Source of the DNA: Tunturiibacter gelidiferens
GTDB taxonomy: Bacteria > Acidobacteriota > Terriglobia > Terriglobales > Acidobacteriaceae
Assembly: GCF_014201335.1 (NCBI RefSeq)
Contig: NZ_JACHEB010000001.1
Coordinates: forward strand, 434,001-498,000
Length of the DNA stretch: 64,000 bases
Reading direction: 5' to 3'
Part shown: in pieces, positions 9,605-18,450 of the stretch
Position numbering within the stretch: the stretch's first letter is position 1
How the letters are laid out: the number at the start of each line of letters is the position of its first letter
Notes under the pieces: generated by a model
Database searches by the model: none
What the model was told of the DNA's origin: nothing
The model's input: the letters and a program-made list of their open reading frames with translations, nothing else
Program-made: the position numbers and the translations under genes

Positions 9605-10435
9605 CGGTCTCCCTGTCTCCCACGCTTCAAGCGCGTCGATAACTTGGGAGCTTAACGCATCCCACTCGAGACCGGCCTTCTTATCCCATCTGCTATCGCC
9701 AACTGAGGGCAGAACGATCGCGTTTGTCAGTAAACGCAAGCCGACATATCGGTAGTAATCCGGCTCGATGAGCGCGTTGGTGATTATGCACAACGTGGCA
9801 CGCACATTAGCATCTACCTGCGTGAGCTCCTGGAGTATCGGGACCTCTCCCCTCGCTTTGGCGTGGGTTTGCTTTCAACTCGGTTCTGTTTGGGGAGAGT
9901 TGGTGCCGGACACACAACCGCAGCTGGTGGTATCGAAAGGCTATCGACTATGTACCGTCGTATGTCAAAGCGCGGGTGCAGACGAGAACACTGTAAGACA
10001 TGCACCCCGACGAACTGGGACGGCCGAGGTGGATTTTGATGTTGATCAGCGAGGGGTGGAGGAGGGGCTCGGGCTGTTTGATGCTTCCATTCGGAGTGCT
10101 CCGACGGGAGAGGCGAGGCTGCCAAGATCACGCTTCGCCGTAGCATCGCTGGGATCGTCTCTCACTTCGACACGTGCTAACGCAACACACTTCGCGCCGT
10201 AGGCGCAGGCCTCCGCCTGGATGGATTTTATCGAAATGGTTGTCGAAGAGTGCGAGCTAGGCATAGCTGTTGCAGTCATTGCAATTGATTTAGATTGGGG
10301 TACAATTTTGGATCACTTTGCAGCTTTTAGGTATGCAGATGAAACTAAGAGGCTTACTGGAAATAACAGCAACCAATAATCAGTTGCTCTTGGCCACTAA
10401 ATCTAAAAGCACGCTTATAAGTTATTGAAAAGGAA
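9605..10435. other. Decayed, partly AT-rich DNA between IS110 remnant and tRNA-Thr
   Basis: No intact gene is recognised across about 830 bp. Two weak signs of coding remain. One is the minus-strand extension of the IS110 frame to 9805 (for example AGLEWDALSSQVIDALEAWE). The other is a 52-codon plus-strand frame at 10221-10379, starting MDFIEMVVEECELGIAVAVI, with no ribosome-binding site. The last 200 bp are markedly AT-rich compared with the rest of the window. I looked for, and did not see, a duplicate of the tRNA-Thr 3' end. Confidence 0.4.
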
Positions 10436-10511
<76 letters not shown>

Positions 10512-10616
10512 CTGTCTCTCTATTCTAGCGGCATCGCAGCCATCCGCCAAATCTTCTATTCGACCCAGTTCTCTTGGCTGCGCCACAATCCCAAATAATC
10601 TACCCGCCATCGAGAA

Positions 10617-11510
10617 TCAATCGGCAAGATGTCGATTCGCAATCTCGATGAAGTTCCTTGCAAGAACACTCTCTACTCCCACCTTAACCCCGAGATCAAT
10701 CGAAGTCCGGCACGCCGCCTTCACCTCTCGATACACCACCCCCGGCACCGCGACCCTCGCGACGCAGGCCGGCGCCAGCGTCACACCAAGCCCCGCGGAC
10801 ACCAGCCGCACTAGCGTCAGCCACTGCGGCGCGTCCTGAACAATGTTCGGGCGAAACCCCTCCCGCTCGCAACAGGCGATGGTTCGGTCGTAGGCAAGCG
10901 GGCCCATCCGTCGCGCAAACATGATGAACGGCTCTCCCTCCAGTGCTTTGACGCTCAACGTTCTTCGCCGAGCCAACGCGTGCGCCTCCGGCAGCACAGC
11001 CACATACTTTTCTTTCAACAGCGTAGTGATGCGAATCCCCTCAGTCGGGTCCCCATCCCGCAGAAACGCAAGGTCAATCTGCCCATTCAGCAGCGCCGCG
11101 ATCTGCGCAGAGGTCACAAGCTCACGCAGACGCAGTTCCACCTTCGGATAACGATGTCGAAAACTCTGAATCGCGGCAGGCAACTCCGTGAACATCACCG
11201 AGCCACTGAACCCCACGGTCAGCGTCCCCTCTTCACCGCGCCCAAGTCTGCGAACCTGTGCAAGGTCTTCGTCCACCTTCTCCATCGTGCTTCGTGCGCG
11301 TCTCACAAGCAGTTGTCCGGCAGGCGTCAGCTTCACCCCACGCGTCGTCCGCTCAAAAAGAGCATGACCCAGCAGCTGCTCCAGCCGTTTGATCTGTTGG
11401 CTTAGCGGAGGCTGTGCCATCCCCAGACGTCTGGCTGCCCTGCTGAAATGAAGCGTCTCTGCGACCGCGAGGAAGTAGCGTAGATGTCGCAACTCGATCT
11501 GGTCGCTCAT
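10617..11510 (-). CDS. LysR family transcriptional regulator
   Basis: One-component regulator of 297 residues from the ATG at 11510 (MSDQIELRHLRYFLAVAETL). The winged helix-turn-helix fills residues 1-65 (FSRAARRLGMAQPPLSQQIK). The LysR substrate-binding domain follows (VGFSGSVMFTELPAAIQSF). Both this domain and the HTH resemble BenM/CatR-type aromatic-responsive members, but the inducer cannot be told. It is divergent from the GNAT gene with 119 bp between the starts, the classic layout for a LysR regulating its neighbour as well as itself. An upstream in-frame extension exists but has no better start. Confidence 0.93.
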   Translation of the reverse strand: MSDQIELRHLRYFLAVAETLHFSRAARRLGMAQPPLSQQIKRLEQLLGHALFERTTRGVKLTPAGQLLVRRARSTMEKVDEDLAQVRRLGRGEEGTLTVGFSGSVMFTELPAAIQSFRHRYPKVELRLRELVTSAQIAALLNGQIDLAFLRDGDPTEGIRITTLLKEKYVAVLPEAHALARRRTLSVKALEGEPFIMFARRMGPLAYDRTIACCEREGFRPNIVQDAPQWLTLVRLVSAGLGVTLAPACVARVAVPGVVYREVKAACRTSIDLGVKVGVESVLARNFIEIANRHLAD

Positions 11511-11629
11511 ACGCCAATGATATAGATTGCGACCTTTCACCTATTGGACATCCTGCGAAACTCCTCGTAGCGTTGACTTCAGGGAGACGTCGTTCAGTCC
11601 CCCACTCACCAGAACCAATGGAGACCCTC

Positions 11630-12121
11630 ATGAACAACACTGCTCTCGACTTCAAAATTCGCGAATTTGAACCAGGAGACGAGATCGCCTTCCGTCTCCT
11701 GAACGAAGAGTGGATCACCCGCGAGTTCGTTCTCGAGCCGAAGGACATCAACTACCTCTCGAACCCCCAGGCGACTATTCTCGATCACGGCGGCAGAATC
11801 TTCTTTGCCGTTCAAAACGGCGACGCCGTCGGCTGCTGCGCCCTCGTCGCCATGGAACCCGGAGAGTTCGAAGTATCCAAGATGGCCGTAACGCGGGCCT
11901 GTCAGGGTAGCGGAATCGGCCGCCGTCTCCTTGAAAAGGTTGTGGACGAAGCAAGAATCTCAGGCGCAACCCGCCTCTACCTCGAGACCAACCACAAGCT
12001 CACCCCTGCTATTCACCTCTACGAAGCAATCGGCTTTCGGCGACTTCCGCCCGACCGCGTGGTGCCTTCCCCCTATGCCCGTGCAGACGTCTCGATGGAA
12101 CTATCCTTCTTCACTCCGTAG
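11630..12121 (+). CDS. GNAT family N-acetyltransferase
   Basis: Acetyl-CoA-dependent N-acetyltransferase of 163 residues. The acetyl-CoA pyrophosphate loop is QGSGIGRRLLEKVV, preceded by the beta-4 strand FEVSKMAV. The C-terminal LYLETNHKLTPAIHLYEAIG is typical of the fold. I chose the ATG at 11630 (MNNTALDF) because GGAG lies seven bases before it; an in-frame ATG at 11618 is the alternative. Divergent from the LysR gene, which may control it. The substrate is unknown; it could be a small amine, an amino acid or a protein N-terminus. Confidence 0.92.
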   Translation: MNNTALDFKIREFEPGDEIAFRLLNEEWITREFVLEPKDINYLSNPQATILDHGGRIFFAVQNGDAVGCCALVAMEPGEFEVSKMAVTRACQGSGIGRRLLEKVVDEARISGATRLYLETNHKLTPAIHLYEAIGFRRLPPDRVVPSPYARADVSMELSFFTP

Positions 12122-12187
12122 AGATACGTCGTCACACGTCGCTCCATATTTCAAAATCAAAAAACAACAAGCGACCCGTCCTCCATG

Positions 12188-12322
12188 TCACGGCGCATCA
12201 ATCCGGTCAGTGTCTTCCCTCCTGCAATCCATCCCTTCTTCCGTACCGGTTGGCCACACCAACATCGCAAGTGCAGCCAGAGCGATCGCTATTTGAAACA
12301 CCGGATGCAGACCCTGAGACAT
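12188..12322 (-). CDS. Possible small membrane protein (44 codons)
   Basis: A short frame from ATG 12322 encodes MSQGLHPVFQIAIALAALAM followed by LVWPTG, a convincing single transmembrane helix. After that the tail (EEGMDCRREDTD) looks poor. In the next frame the DNA reads WIAGGKTLTGLMRRDMEDG, which looks more natural, so there may be a frameshift near 12240. No homology is claimed. It lies between the convergent GNAT and DUF6599-type genes. Confidence 0.3.
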   Translation of the reverse strand: MSQGLHPVFQIAIALAALAMLVWPTGTEEGMDCRREDTDRIDAP

Positions 12323-12492
12323 AAAACGCCGCTTCCTTCGAAGAGCTTTCTGTTCCCTGCTCTCTGCATCGACAACGACGCTCTCAGCCGTGAGACAGCA
12401 CCTTGAGCGCCTCTTGTTTTCGTCAGCTTCTCTCCCACTTTGGTAACCATCCAACTCTAAAAAATCGCCCCGAAAACACCCTCCAAAAAAGC

Positions 12493-12528
12493 GAAGAGGC
12501 CACCCGGCAACGAGGTGGCCTCTTCTTT
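12493..12528. terminator. Strong, probably bidirectional intrinsic terminator
   Basis: A perfect 12-bp stem (GAAGAGGCCACC with GGTGGCCTCTTC) around a 9-nt loop. The plus side is followed by TTT. The minus side is followed by GCTTTTTT, giving a canonical minus-strand terminator. It sits between convergent genes (GNAT ending 12121; minus-strand gene ending 12795) and could serve both. Confidence 0.75.
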
Positions 12529-12794
12529 AGGGAGAATAGTTCCAACGGAGGCAAAGCCATCAGAACTTTCTGGCGAAATACTAAGTTTGGCGATATGACG
12601 TGTCAAGGCCAAAACTCGCCTACTGTAAGTCCTTATTGATCATACGGTTACGGGGGTTACTAACCTGATAACACCACCCCTGATGTTCGCCTTATATTCG
12701 CTTTATGCCTGCCCACGAAATCTCAAACGGCATTCCTATCAGCCGCTTAGCCCATTCCATGCACCATCATCAGTGCAGATATAGCAGCCTTCCG
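12529..12794. other. Intergenic, no gene seen
   Basis: About 265 bp with no supported gene on either strand, lying downstream of the minus-strand gene and before the terminator at 12493-12528. It may simply be its 3' untranslated region. Confidence 0.4.
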
Positions 12795-13913
12795 TCATCC
12801 CCGGGTGGTCGACTTCGGATCCCCTGTCTGAATCCGGGCCGCACTTCCGCTCAGGTCGATCCGAAGGAACTCCGGCTCAGTCGCCGCCGGCTTACCCTGA
12901 AGTACCCTAATCGCAGCCCGCCCGCCACCCAGAAATAGTGCCAGAATTACCGCGGCCAAAGCCCCCAGTCCACAGAAAACCAGAATGCTGGTAAGCAGGC
13001 TCACGGTCTTCTTGATTTCCGCATGGAACTCTGGCGGTACCGGCTTGTTCCACGTCACCTCGCTCCGCAGATGGATCCCGTCCACCAGCCTCTTCGCCTC
13101 CTCCGCGTTCCAGGCTCCGGTCGTCAGCAGCACCAGTGGTCCCTCACGCCTCAGCATCACGGTTCCGGCCGCACCACCCTCCCGGTTCATCTCCGTCTCG
13201 ATCTGCCGCCCGTGGTCGCCCGCAATCTGCGGCGTCGGATAGAGCAGCATTGTCAGCGTGCCCTTCCCCTCATACTTTGCCGTCACAACCTCCGCAGCCT
13301 TATCGAAGCCAACAATCTCCGGCGGCAACACGCCACCCATCGCCTTATAACCCACCGGCCCCAGCGCATAACGCTGCGACCCATTTTCCAACCCCTTCGT
13401 CGGCAGATAGGTCGGCAGCAGCGGAGACATCCCCTTAGGCCCTCCCACCTTCGGCAGCCCAGTCTCCACCGTCCGCAACTGCGCCTCAGCCGAAGCCGAA
13501 CTACCCTTCAGATTCGCGACCACCACGGACACGCCACTCCGCACGACATAAGGCGCACTCTTGTAGAGGTAGTCATACGCCGCGGCCGCTCCCGTCGCAT
13601 CCACAAACTGATAAACCGTAATCGTGCCGCCCCGTGCCCCACCGCCAGCCACCGGACTCTGCGGTCCGCCCCGCTCATATCGCCGAAGCCCATCCTCTAT
13701 CAGCACCGGACCATCAACTCCGCTCCATGACGGAGCGCCATTACCCGCTTCATGGTCCGGCCCTCCCCGCAGCGACTCCGGCAGCAACGGAGCAGGAGGC
13801 TCCGCAAGCATCACCTTCGCCGTCTGTCCCTCCAGCGAAATCGCCGACGCACCCGCCATGGCAAACGCCAGCAAAACCGGCGCCACTACCCGCATCCGAG
13901 AAGAAAAACCCAT
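12795..13913 (-). CDS. DUF6599-like exported membrane-anchored protein
   Basis: Protein of 372 residues with an N-terminal signal peptide (VVAPVLLAFAMAGASA), a long extracytoplasmic region and one C-terminal transmembrane helix at about 315-337 (TSILVFCGLGALAAVILALF). The middle region (TITVYQFVDATGAAAAYDYL; LLPTYLPTKGLENGSQRYALG) resembles the acidobacterial DUF6599 family, whose function is unknown. It is probably anchored in the inner membrane with its bulk in the periplasm. It stands alone on the minus strand, 124 bp after the FliB-like gene's stop. Confidence 0.8.
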   Translation of the reverse strand: MGFSSRMRVVAPVLLAFAMAGASAISLEGQTAKVMLAEPPAPLLPESLRGGPDHEAGNGAPSWSGVDGPVLIEDGLRRYERGGPQSPVAGGGARGGTITVYQFVDATGAAAAYDYLYKSAPYVVRSGVSVVVANLKGSSASAEAQLRTVETGLPKVGGPKGMSPLLPTYLPTKGLENGSQRYALGPVGYKAMGGVLPPEIVGFDKAAEVVTAKYEGKGTLTMLLYPTPQIAGDHGRQIETEMNREGGAAGTVMLRREGPLVLLTTGAWNAEEAKRLVDGIHLRSEVTWNKPVPPEFHAEIKKTVSLLTSILVFCGLGALAAVILALFLGGGRAAIRVLQGKPAATEPEFLRIDLSGSAARIQTGDPKSTTRG

Positions 13914-14037
13914 ACGTGGTCAGACTACACCAGCACCCGAACGTAAGCCTAGACGTCAAAGCCCATCGATCACCATCGCCCTCTCCCGCGGACCCAATCC
14001 TCCTTTCCCGACTCACCATCAAAGACAATCAACCGCA

Positions 14038-15306
14038 TCACTCGACGGGGAACCTCAACAGAGTCGCAATCCCATCGGGATCTCCCAACCCCCTGCTGGC
14101 AATCAATTGATTAATCTCCTTCAAATAACTCGGGCTATGCTCCACCGTCTTCGAAAACGACTGCACCAGCCTGACCACATGCTCCTCTCCGAACGCCTCT
14201 CGCGCATAACCCGCCATCCCGACCAGCAGGCCGTAGATCAGCGCATACTGCGTCACCATCAACATGTATTCGTCAAAAATCCCCTGCGGAGTTATATGAG
14301 CGCTAGCCTCCCTGCCAAACGGAAACAGCGTCCTATAGATATAGTTCAGCAGATAGTTCTCCAGAATATGCGGATGCGCCGCAAAGAACGGCGCGCAATA
14401 CTTTGCTTCCGCCTCCACGTAATGGAGCGCATCGCTTGCCGAAGTCGACCCAGCAGAATATCCGATGCCCTGCAAAAACTCGTCGAAGCACTCCAGGAAA
14501 CGTTGGCCACAAGAGCCCGCACGAATTCGCTGGTCGATCAACCGAAGCACCACATCCAGCTGCACCGCAGGCTGCGCCGGCACCTTCTCCAGTTTGTCGC
14601 GCAGAGCACCCGATTCCACAATCGCCCAATAGCTGCTCAGAATCTCCGGCACTGCATCATCTTCCTGCGCACTCACCACCTCGTTCAAACGCTTACACAG
14701 CATCCCCAACAAAAACAGCCGCTGCCAAAACGGACGCCCACGATCCTGAATCATCGCCACCATTAGGTCCCGAACCTCCCAGAAGTAGCGCGTCGGTTTA
14801 TGGATCGGCCCATCCCCACTCGTCAGCCGCGAAAACTGATCCATTCGAAAGTGAGCTGAAGAAGCCTCCCCCACCCTCCGCGTCGAGTCGGCATCGAGCA
14901 ACACCTGACGCGCCGCCTGCGGACACGAGAGGTAGAGCGAAACCTCAAGCTCATCCTCCACACTGTTCAACGCACGAGGGTATGTGGAACAAGTAGCAGA
15001 TAGCAGCTCCGAACCATACTCCTTCTGCACCCCGCAGAGCCGCTCAGCCGAAAGAAAAGGGCACCGCCCTGAAGCATCCGGCCGAATTCGCGCGTAAAGA
15101 GACTCCGTCGCCCCGACAGGAAGAATCGAGACATACTGCTTCACCAGAGCACCCAGCTTCTCCTCAGGAAACGCCTGATACCCCTCATACGTCTTCTTGT
15201 CCACCAGAACGCTCATGCCATGACAACAGGAGTCCTCGCACTCAGTCCCGATACAGTGAAAAGCACTCCCGTAAAGCGGTTGAATCTTCTGCGTCTCCGG
15301 CCTCAT
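14038..15306 (-). CDS. Flagellin lysine-N-methylase-like protein (FliB family)
   Basis: Protein of 422 residues from ATG 15306 (MRPETQKIQPLYGSAFHCIG). It shows the Cys-rich FliB/YkgJ-type pattern: CIGTECEDSCCHGMSV near the N-terminus, then RCPFLSAERLCGVQKEYG, then ATCSTYPR and SCPQAARQVLL. These Cys residues probably bind a metal cluster. FliB methylates flagellin lysines in Salmonella. No flagellar gene lies in this window, so the local target is unknown and it may act on another protein. An in-frame extension to 15357 is possible but lacks support. Confidence 0.82.
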   Translation of the reverse strand: MRPETQKIQPLYGSAFHCIGTECEDSCCHGMSVLVDKKTYEGYQAFPEEKLGALVKQYVSILPVGATESLYARIRPDASGRCPFLSAERLCGVQKEYGSELLSATCSTYPRALNSVEDELEVSLYLSCPQAARQVLLDADSTRRVGEASSAHFRMDQFSRLTSGDGPIHKPTRYFWEVRDLMVAMIQDRGRPFWQRLFLLGMLCKRLNEVVSAQEDDAVPEILSSYWAIVESGALRDKLEKVPAQPAVQLDVVLRLIDQRIRAGSCGQRFLECFDEFLQGIGYSAGSTSASDALHYVEAEAKYCAPFFAAHPHILENYLLNYIYRTLFPFGREASAHITPQGIFDEYMLMVTQYALIYGLLVGMAGYAREAFGEEHVVRLVQSFSKTVEHSPSYLKEINQLIASRGLGDPDGIATLLRFPVE

Positions 15307-15648
15307 GGACCTCCTCAGGAAGCACGGCGAGTCATCTCGAAAGCACCAGGCTCGCAACGCATCTTCGCGCGAAAAAATATCCGCGACGACACAACAGCAA
15401 ATGCGTTGCCATCACTGGATCATCCAGATTGGAAAAATCTAAGAATCAATCGACCGTCGTATTGCCCAAACCCGCCGAAATCCCCCCCTCTACCCAAAAA
15501 TCGTCATCTCGACGCAGTGGAGAGACCCCCGCATTTCGCCCTTGCTTCTATCTTTGGTGTTACCGATACCATCGTGACGATGCGGGAGCCGGCACCATTG
15601 ACTTGTCCCTTTTTACCGCTCACAACGAAGAGCCACTACCACCCCAAT
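15307..15648. other. Intergenic region with one TCATC-type repeat
   Basis: 342 bp between two minus-strand genes. It contains a copy (15502-15538) of the repeat also found at 34814-34881, with shared outer parts but lacking its central hairpin. Apart from the repeat and presumably the promoter of the FliB-like gene, nothing is recognised. Confidence 0.55.
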
Positions 15649-17892
15649 TCAATTCCCGTTAGCCCGCTCCGTCGGTACCTTCGCCCCACTCAACCCACCC
15701 GCATATTTCGCGACGCCTTTATATAGACTCTCCGCCACCCGCTCCCGATAATCGGGCTGCTGCAGTTGCCGAGCGTCCTTCGCATTCGTGACAAATGAAA
15801 TCTCTGCCAGAATGGAGGGCATATTCGCCCCAATCAACACCACAAACGGAGCCTTCTTCACCCCGCGATCCTTCAACCCCGCGTTGCCTCGCTGCAACCC
15901 GCCATACAAACTCTGCTCCACATCCGCCGCGAACTCACGAGACTCCTCGATCTTGTCCTTCAACGTAATCTTCTTCACCAGATCGCTCAACTGATGAATC
16001 GACTGATCCGATACCGCGTTCTCTCGCGCAGCCGTCTCCAGCGCATCAGGCGACGAAGTGAAGTTCAGATAGTAAGTCTCTACCCCACGCGCACTTGCAT
16101 CCGCGGACGAGTTGGCATGAATCGAAAGAAACAGATCCGCCTGCGCCTTATTCGCAATTGCCGTCCGCGTCTCCAACGGAATAAACGTATCGTCCGACCG
16201 CGTATAAATAATCTCCGCCCCCAGCCGATCATGGAGCAGCTTTCCCAGCCGCAGCGCCACATCCAGCACCACATCCTTCTCTTCAATCCCATCAACGCCC
16301 AGCGTCCCCGAGTCATGTCCCCCATGCCCCGCATCGATCACGATCCGCCCGATCTTCAACCCCAGCGCCCGCACCATCGACGTCTCGCCATCCGCCGTAG
16401 GCACCGCCGCCCTTGCCGGCACAGCATCCGCATCCTTCACGGCCTTACCCTTCTTCAACCGTTTCGTCGGCACCGCCACCGGCACATCAGGAGCAGCTCC
16501 AACCGCAGCACCCGCAACGACGCCTGCAGTCGCGCCGGACGAATCCGCACCCGAATCTTTCTTCCCCGTAACCACCGCAGAGATCGGCTGCGAGGTCGGC
16601 TGACTGGTAGCCTCCACTCTTCCCGGCTGCGCACTCAGCGCCGCTACGTCAAACGAACTCCCCGACTTCACCGCCGTCGTATTCGGCACTGTCGGTGCAG
16701 CCGCGGCCGCCCTCTGCATCGGAACGTTCACCGCCGGCGCACCCGGTTCCGCCTTGCTCCCGCCATGGATATCTATAATTAAGCGATAGGGATTCGGCAG
16801 CAGAAACGCCGAATACTCCGTCACATCATTAACATCCAGCACCACGCGCGTCATGTCGTTGGAAAACTGCGCCGCCCGGATCCTCTTCAAATATCCATCA
16901 TCGGTCACCGCAAAGCTCTTCCCGACCAGCTCCTGCGCCAGCCGTGTGCCATGCAGATCGAAATAAATCCGATCCGGATTCGGCACCCTCGCCGCCTCAT
17001 ACGTCACATCATCGCCCAGGTCGATCGCCACCCGCGTATAGTTCGGCGTCGACCAATGCCGAATCCCCGCCACCTGTGCCAAATGCCCTCGCCGCGCCGT
17101 CTTCGCAACATGCATCGGCGCAGCACCCTGCGCTTCACCAGCCGAAGCCCCACCGACGGCCGCATCGGCCGTCTCATCCATCGGCACTGCAACTGCCGCC
17201 GCGCCCGCACCCACAGCCTTCCCATCGACCCCACTCGAAGCAGACGCAGAAGCCCCGCCCGTTCCAATCTCCTTAGTCACAGAAGGCAAAACCGGAGCCG
17301 GAGCCACCGCCACAGCAGCATCCTGCACCCCACGCCCTGCACCTTGCTCCAACGAAGCCAGCCCAGCCCGCGCCTCCTCCGCCTTTTCACTTCGCGGATA
17401 CTGCTTCACCAGCAGCGAATATCTCTCCCGCGCCGCCTCCACATCATGAAGATCATTCTCATAGATCTGTCCTTCCGCCAACAGCGCACTCACCCGCAGC
17501 GAGCTTCCCGGATACTGCGTCCGTAAAAACTCATACTGACCCACCGCCGCCTTCAGACTCATCGCATCATGCAGCCCGCGCCCCTGTTCAGCCAGCAGCT
17601 CCGCCACCGCATTCACGCTATCGGGAGCATGCATATCCCTTGGCGACTCGTGGTACACCGCACGAAACCCATCCATCGCCCGCGTATAGTCCGCCTTTGT
17701 CCGCGTCCCTTCCGGCATCGCCTCCAAAGTCTCACGACCCCGCTCCGCCTGCTCCCAGGCGCTCAACTCCGCATGCCTCTTCTGCGCCGGCTTCGCAGGC
17801 AGAACCTGCACCATCGCGCAACCCAGCACCACCGCGCAACCGCCACTCCACCAAAAACGAGTTGTCTTCCCTAAGCCCATTGCCTTCTTCAA
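15649..17892 (-). CDS. amiC: N-acetylmuramoyl-L-alanine amidase with TPR and AMIN regions
   Basis: Exported cell-wall hydrolase of 747 residues that cleaves the amide between MurNAc and the stem peptide, probably during cell separation. Order: signal/anchor segment at about 12-32; TPR-like region at 80-185 (YEFLRTQYPGSSLRVSALLA; RYSLLVKQYPRSEKAEEA); Ala/Pro-rich linker; AMIN domain at 280-385 (HWSTPNYTRVAIDLGDDV); a second low-complexity linker; and Amidase_3 catalytic domain from about 515. The zinc motifs are visible: DAGHGGHDSG (His), the Glu of EEKDVVLDV, SIHANSS (His), and the catalytic Glu in SILAEISFVTN. It is longer than E. coli AmiC because of the TPR part and linkers. Confidence 0.93.
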   Translation of the reverse strand: MKKAMGLGKTTRFWWSGGCAVVLGCAMVQVLPAKPAQKRHAELSAWEQAERGRETLEAMPEGTRTKADYTRAMDGFRAVYHESPRDMHAPDSVNAVAELLAEQGRGLHDAMSLKAAVGQYEFLRTQYPGSSLRVSALLAEGQIYENDLHDVEAARERYSLLVKQYPRSEKAEEARAGLASLEQGAGRGVQDAAVAVAPAPVLPSVTKEIGTGGASASASSGVDGKAVGAGAAAVAVPMDETADAAVGGASAGEAQGAAPMHVAKTARRGHLAQVAGIRHWSTPNYTRVAIDLGDDVTYEAARVPNPDRIYFDLHGTRLAQELVGKSFAVTDDGYLKRIRAAQFSNDMTRVVLDVNDVTEYSAFLLPNPYRLIIDIHGGSKAEPGAPAVNVPMQRAAAAAPTVPNTTAVKSGSSFDVAALSAQPGRVEATSQPTSQPISAVVTGKKDSGADSSGATAGVVAGAAVGAAPDVPVAVPTKRLKKGKAVKDADAVPARAAVPTADGETSMVRALGLKIGRIVIDAGHGGHDSGTLGVDGIEEKDVVLDVALRLGKLLHDRLGAEIIYTRSDDTFIPLETRTAIANKAQADLFLSIHANSSADASARGVETYYLNFTSSPDALETAARENAVSDQSIHQLSDLVKKITLKDKIEESREFAADVEQSLYGGLQRGNAGLKDRGVKKAPFVVLIGANMPSILAEISFVTNAKDARQLQQPDYRERVAESLYKGVAKYAGGLSGAKVPTERANGN

Positions 17893-18106
17893 AATCGACA
17901 GACTTGGCTAAGTTTAAGAGAGCCCACCCTAAAACGCGCGTGAAAAGAACCCCCGTACACCCCCCGATACCCCCCGTGATTCCCAAAACACAAGCCCTTG
18001 TGTCTCCCCGAACTAGCTACCCAACGCCGATCGGCACTTCAGACTCTGCGTCCCATCCACCCGACCTCTCAGTTGCAAGGTAAAAACTTCCTGTACACTT
18101 TCCCGC
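17893..18106. promoter_or_regulatory. Divergent promoter region (amidase / small protein)
   Basis: 214 bp between the minus-strand amidase and the plus-strand small gene at 18107. It should contain both promoters. No operator or riboswitch is recognisable. Confidence 0.35.
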
Positions 18107-18274
18107 ATGGTAGATATCGATCTTCTCGTCGCAGCTCTTCGCAAGCGCGGCCACAAGGTAGAAGGCATATTCAAAGTCCCCGATAACGCCGGCGACTACG
18201 AATTCGTCGTGGACGGAAACACCCTCAACCTCGCAGAGACCCGCCAGCTCCTCGAATCCGAAGAACCGAAGTAG
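18107..18274 (+). CDS. Small conserved-looking protein, 55 residues
   Basis: An ATG at 18107 opens a 55-residue frame (MVDIDLLVAALRKRGHKVEG ... FVVDGNTLNLAETRQLLESE) with coding-like composition and a plausible helix-strand-helix pattern. No clear ribosome-binding site precedes it. I do not recognise a family. After the TAG at 18272-18274 the same frame continues for 25 further codons, including VTEEDLNKLLNAGIRSLAL, before a TGA at 18350-18352. The stop could therefore be a recent nonsense mutation in an 80-residue gene. Confidence 0.6.
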   Translation: MVDIDLLVAALRKRGHKVEGIFKVPDNAGDYEFVVDGNTLNLAETRQLLESEEPK

Positions 18275-18450
18275 TCACTCGAGGAAGGCGTGGTAACTGA
18301 AGAAGACCTGAACAAACTCCTCAATGCCGGAATTCGCTCCCTGGCACTCTGAGGAGCAAGAGGAAACCGTTTGGCGGTCTCTGACAAAATAGTATGTCAG
18401 ACGAGGTCTGCTGAGATAGCAGAAATTGGAATGGAATGCCGGAGCAGTTC

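Noticed and set aside
9811-9890. YLRELLEYRDL followed by LALAW, suggestive of an ABC-2 polysaccharide-export permease start
   Set aside because: The frame changes after ten residues and the rest does not match; too short and too degraded to call.
13624-14766. 380-codon plus-strand frame spanning the DUF6599-like and FliB-like genes
   Set aside because: Spans two real minus-strand genes and their spacer, with Pro/Ser/Arg-rich content.
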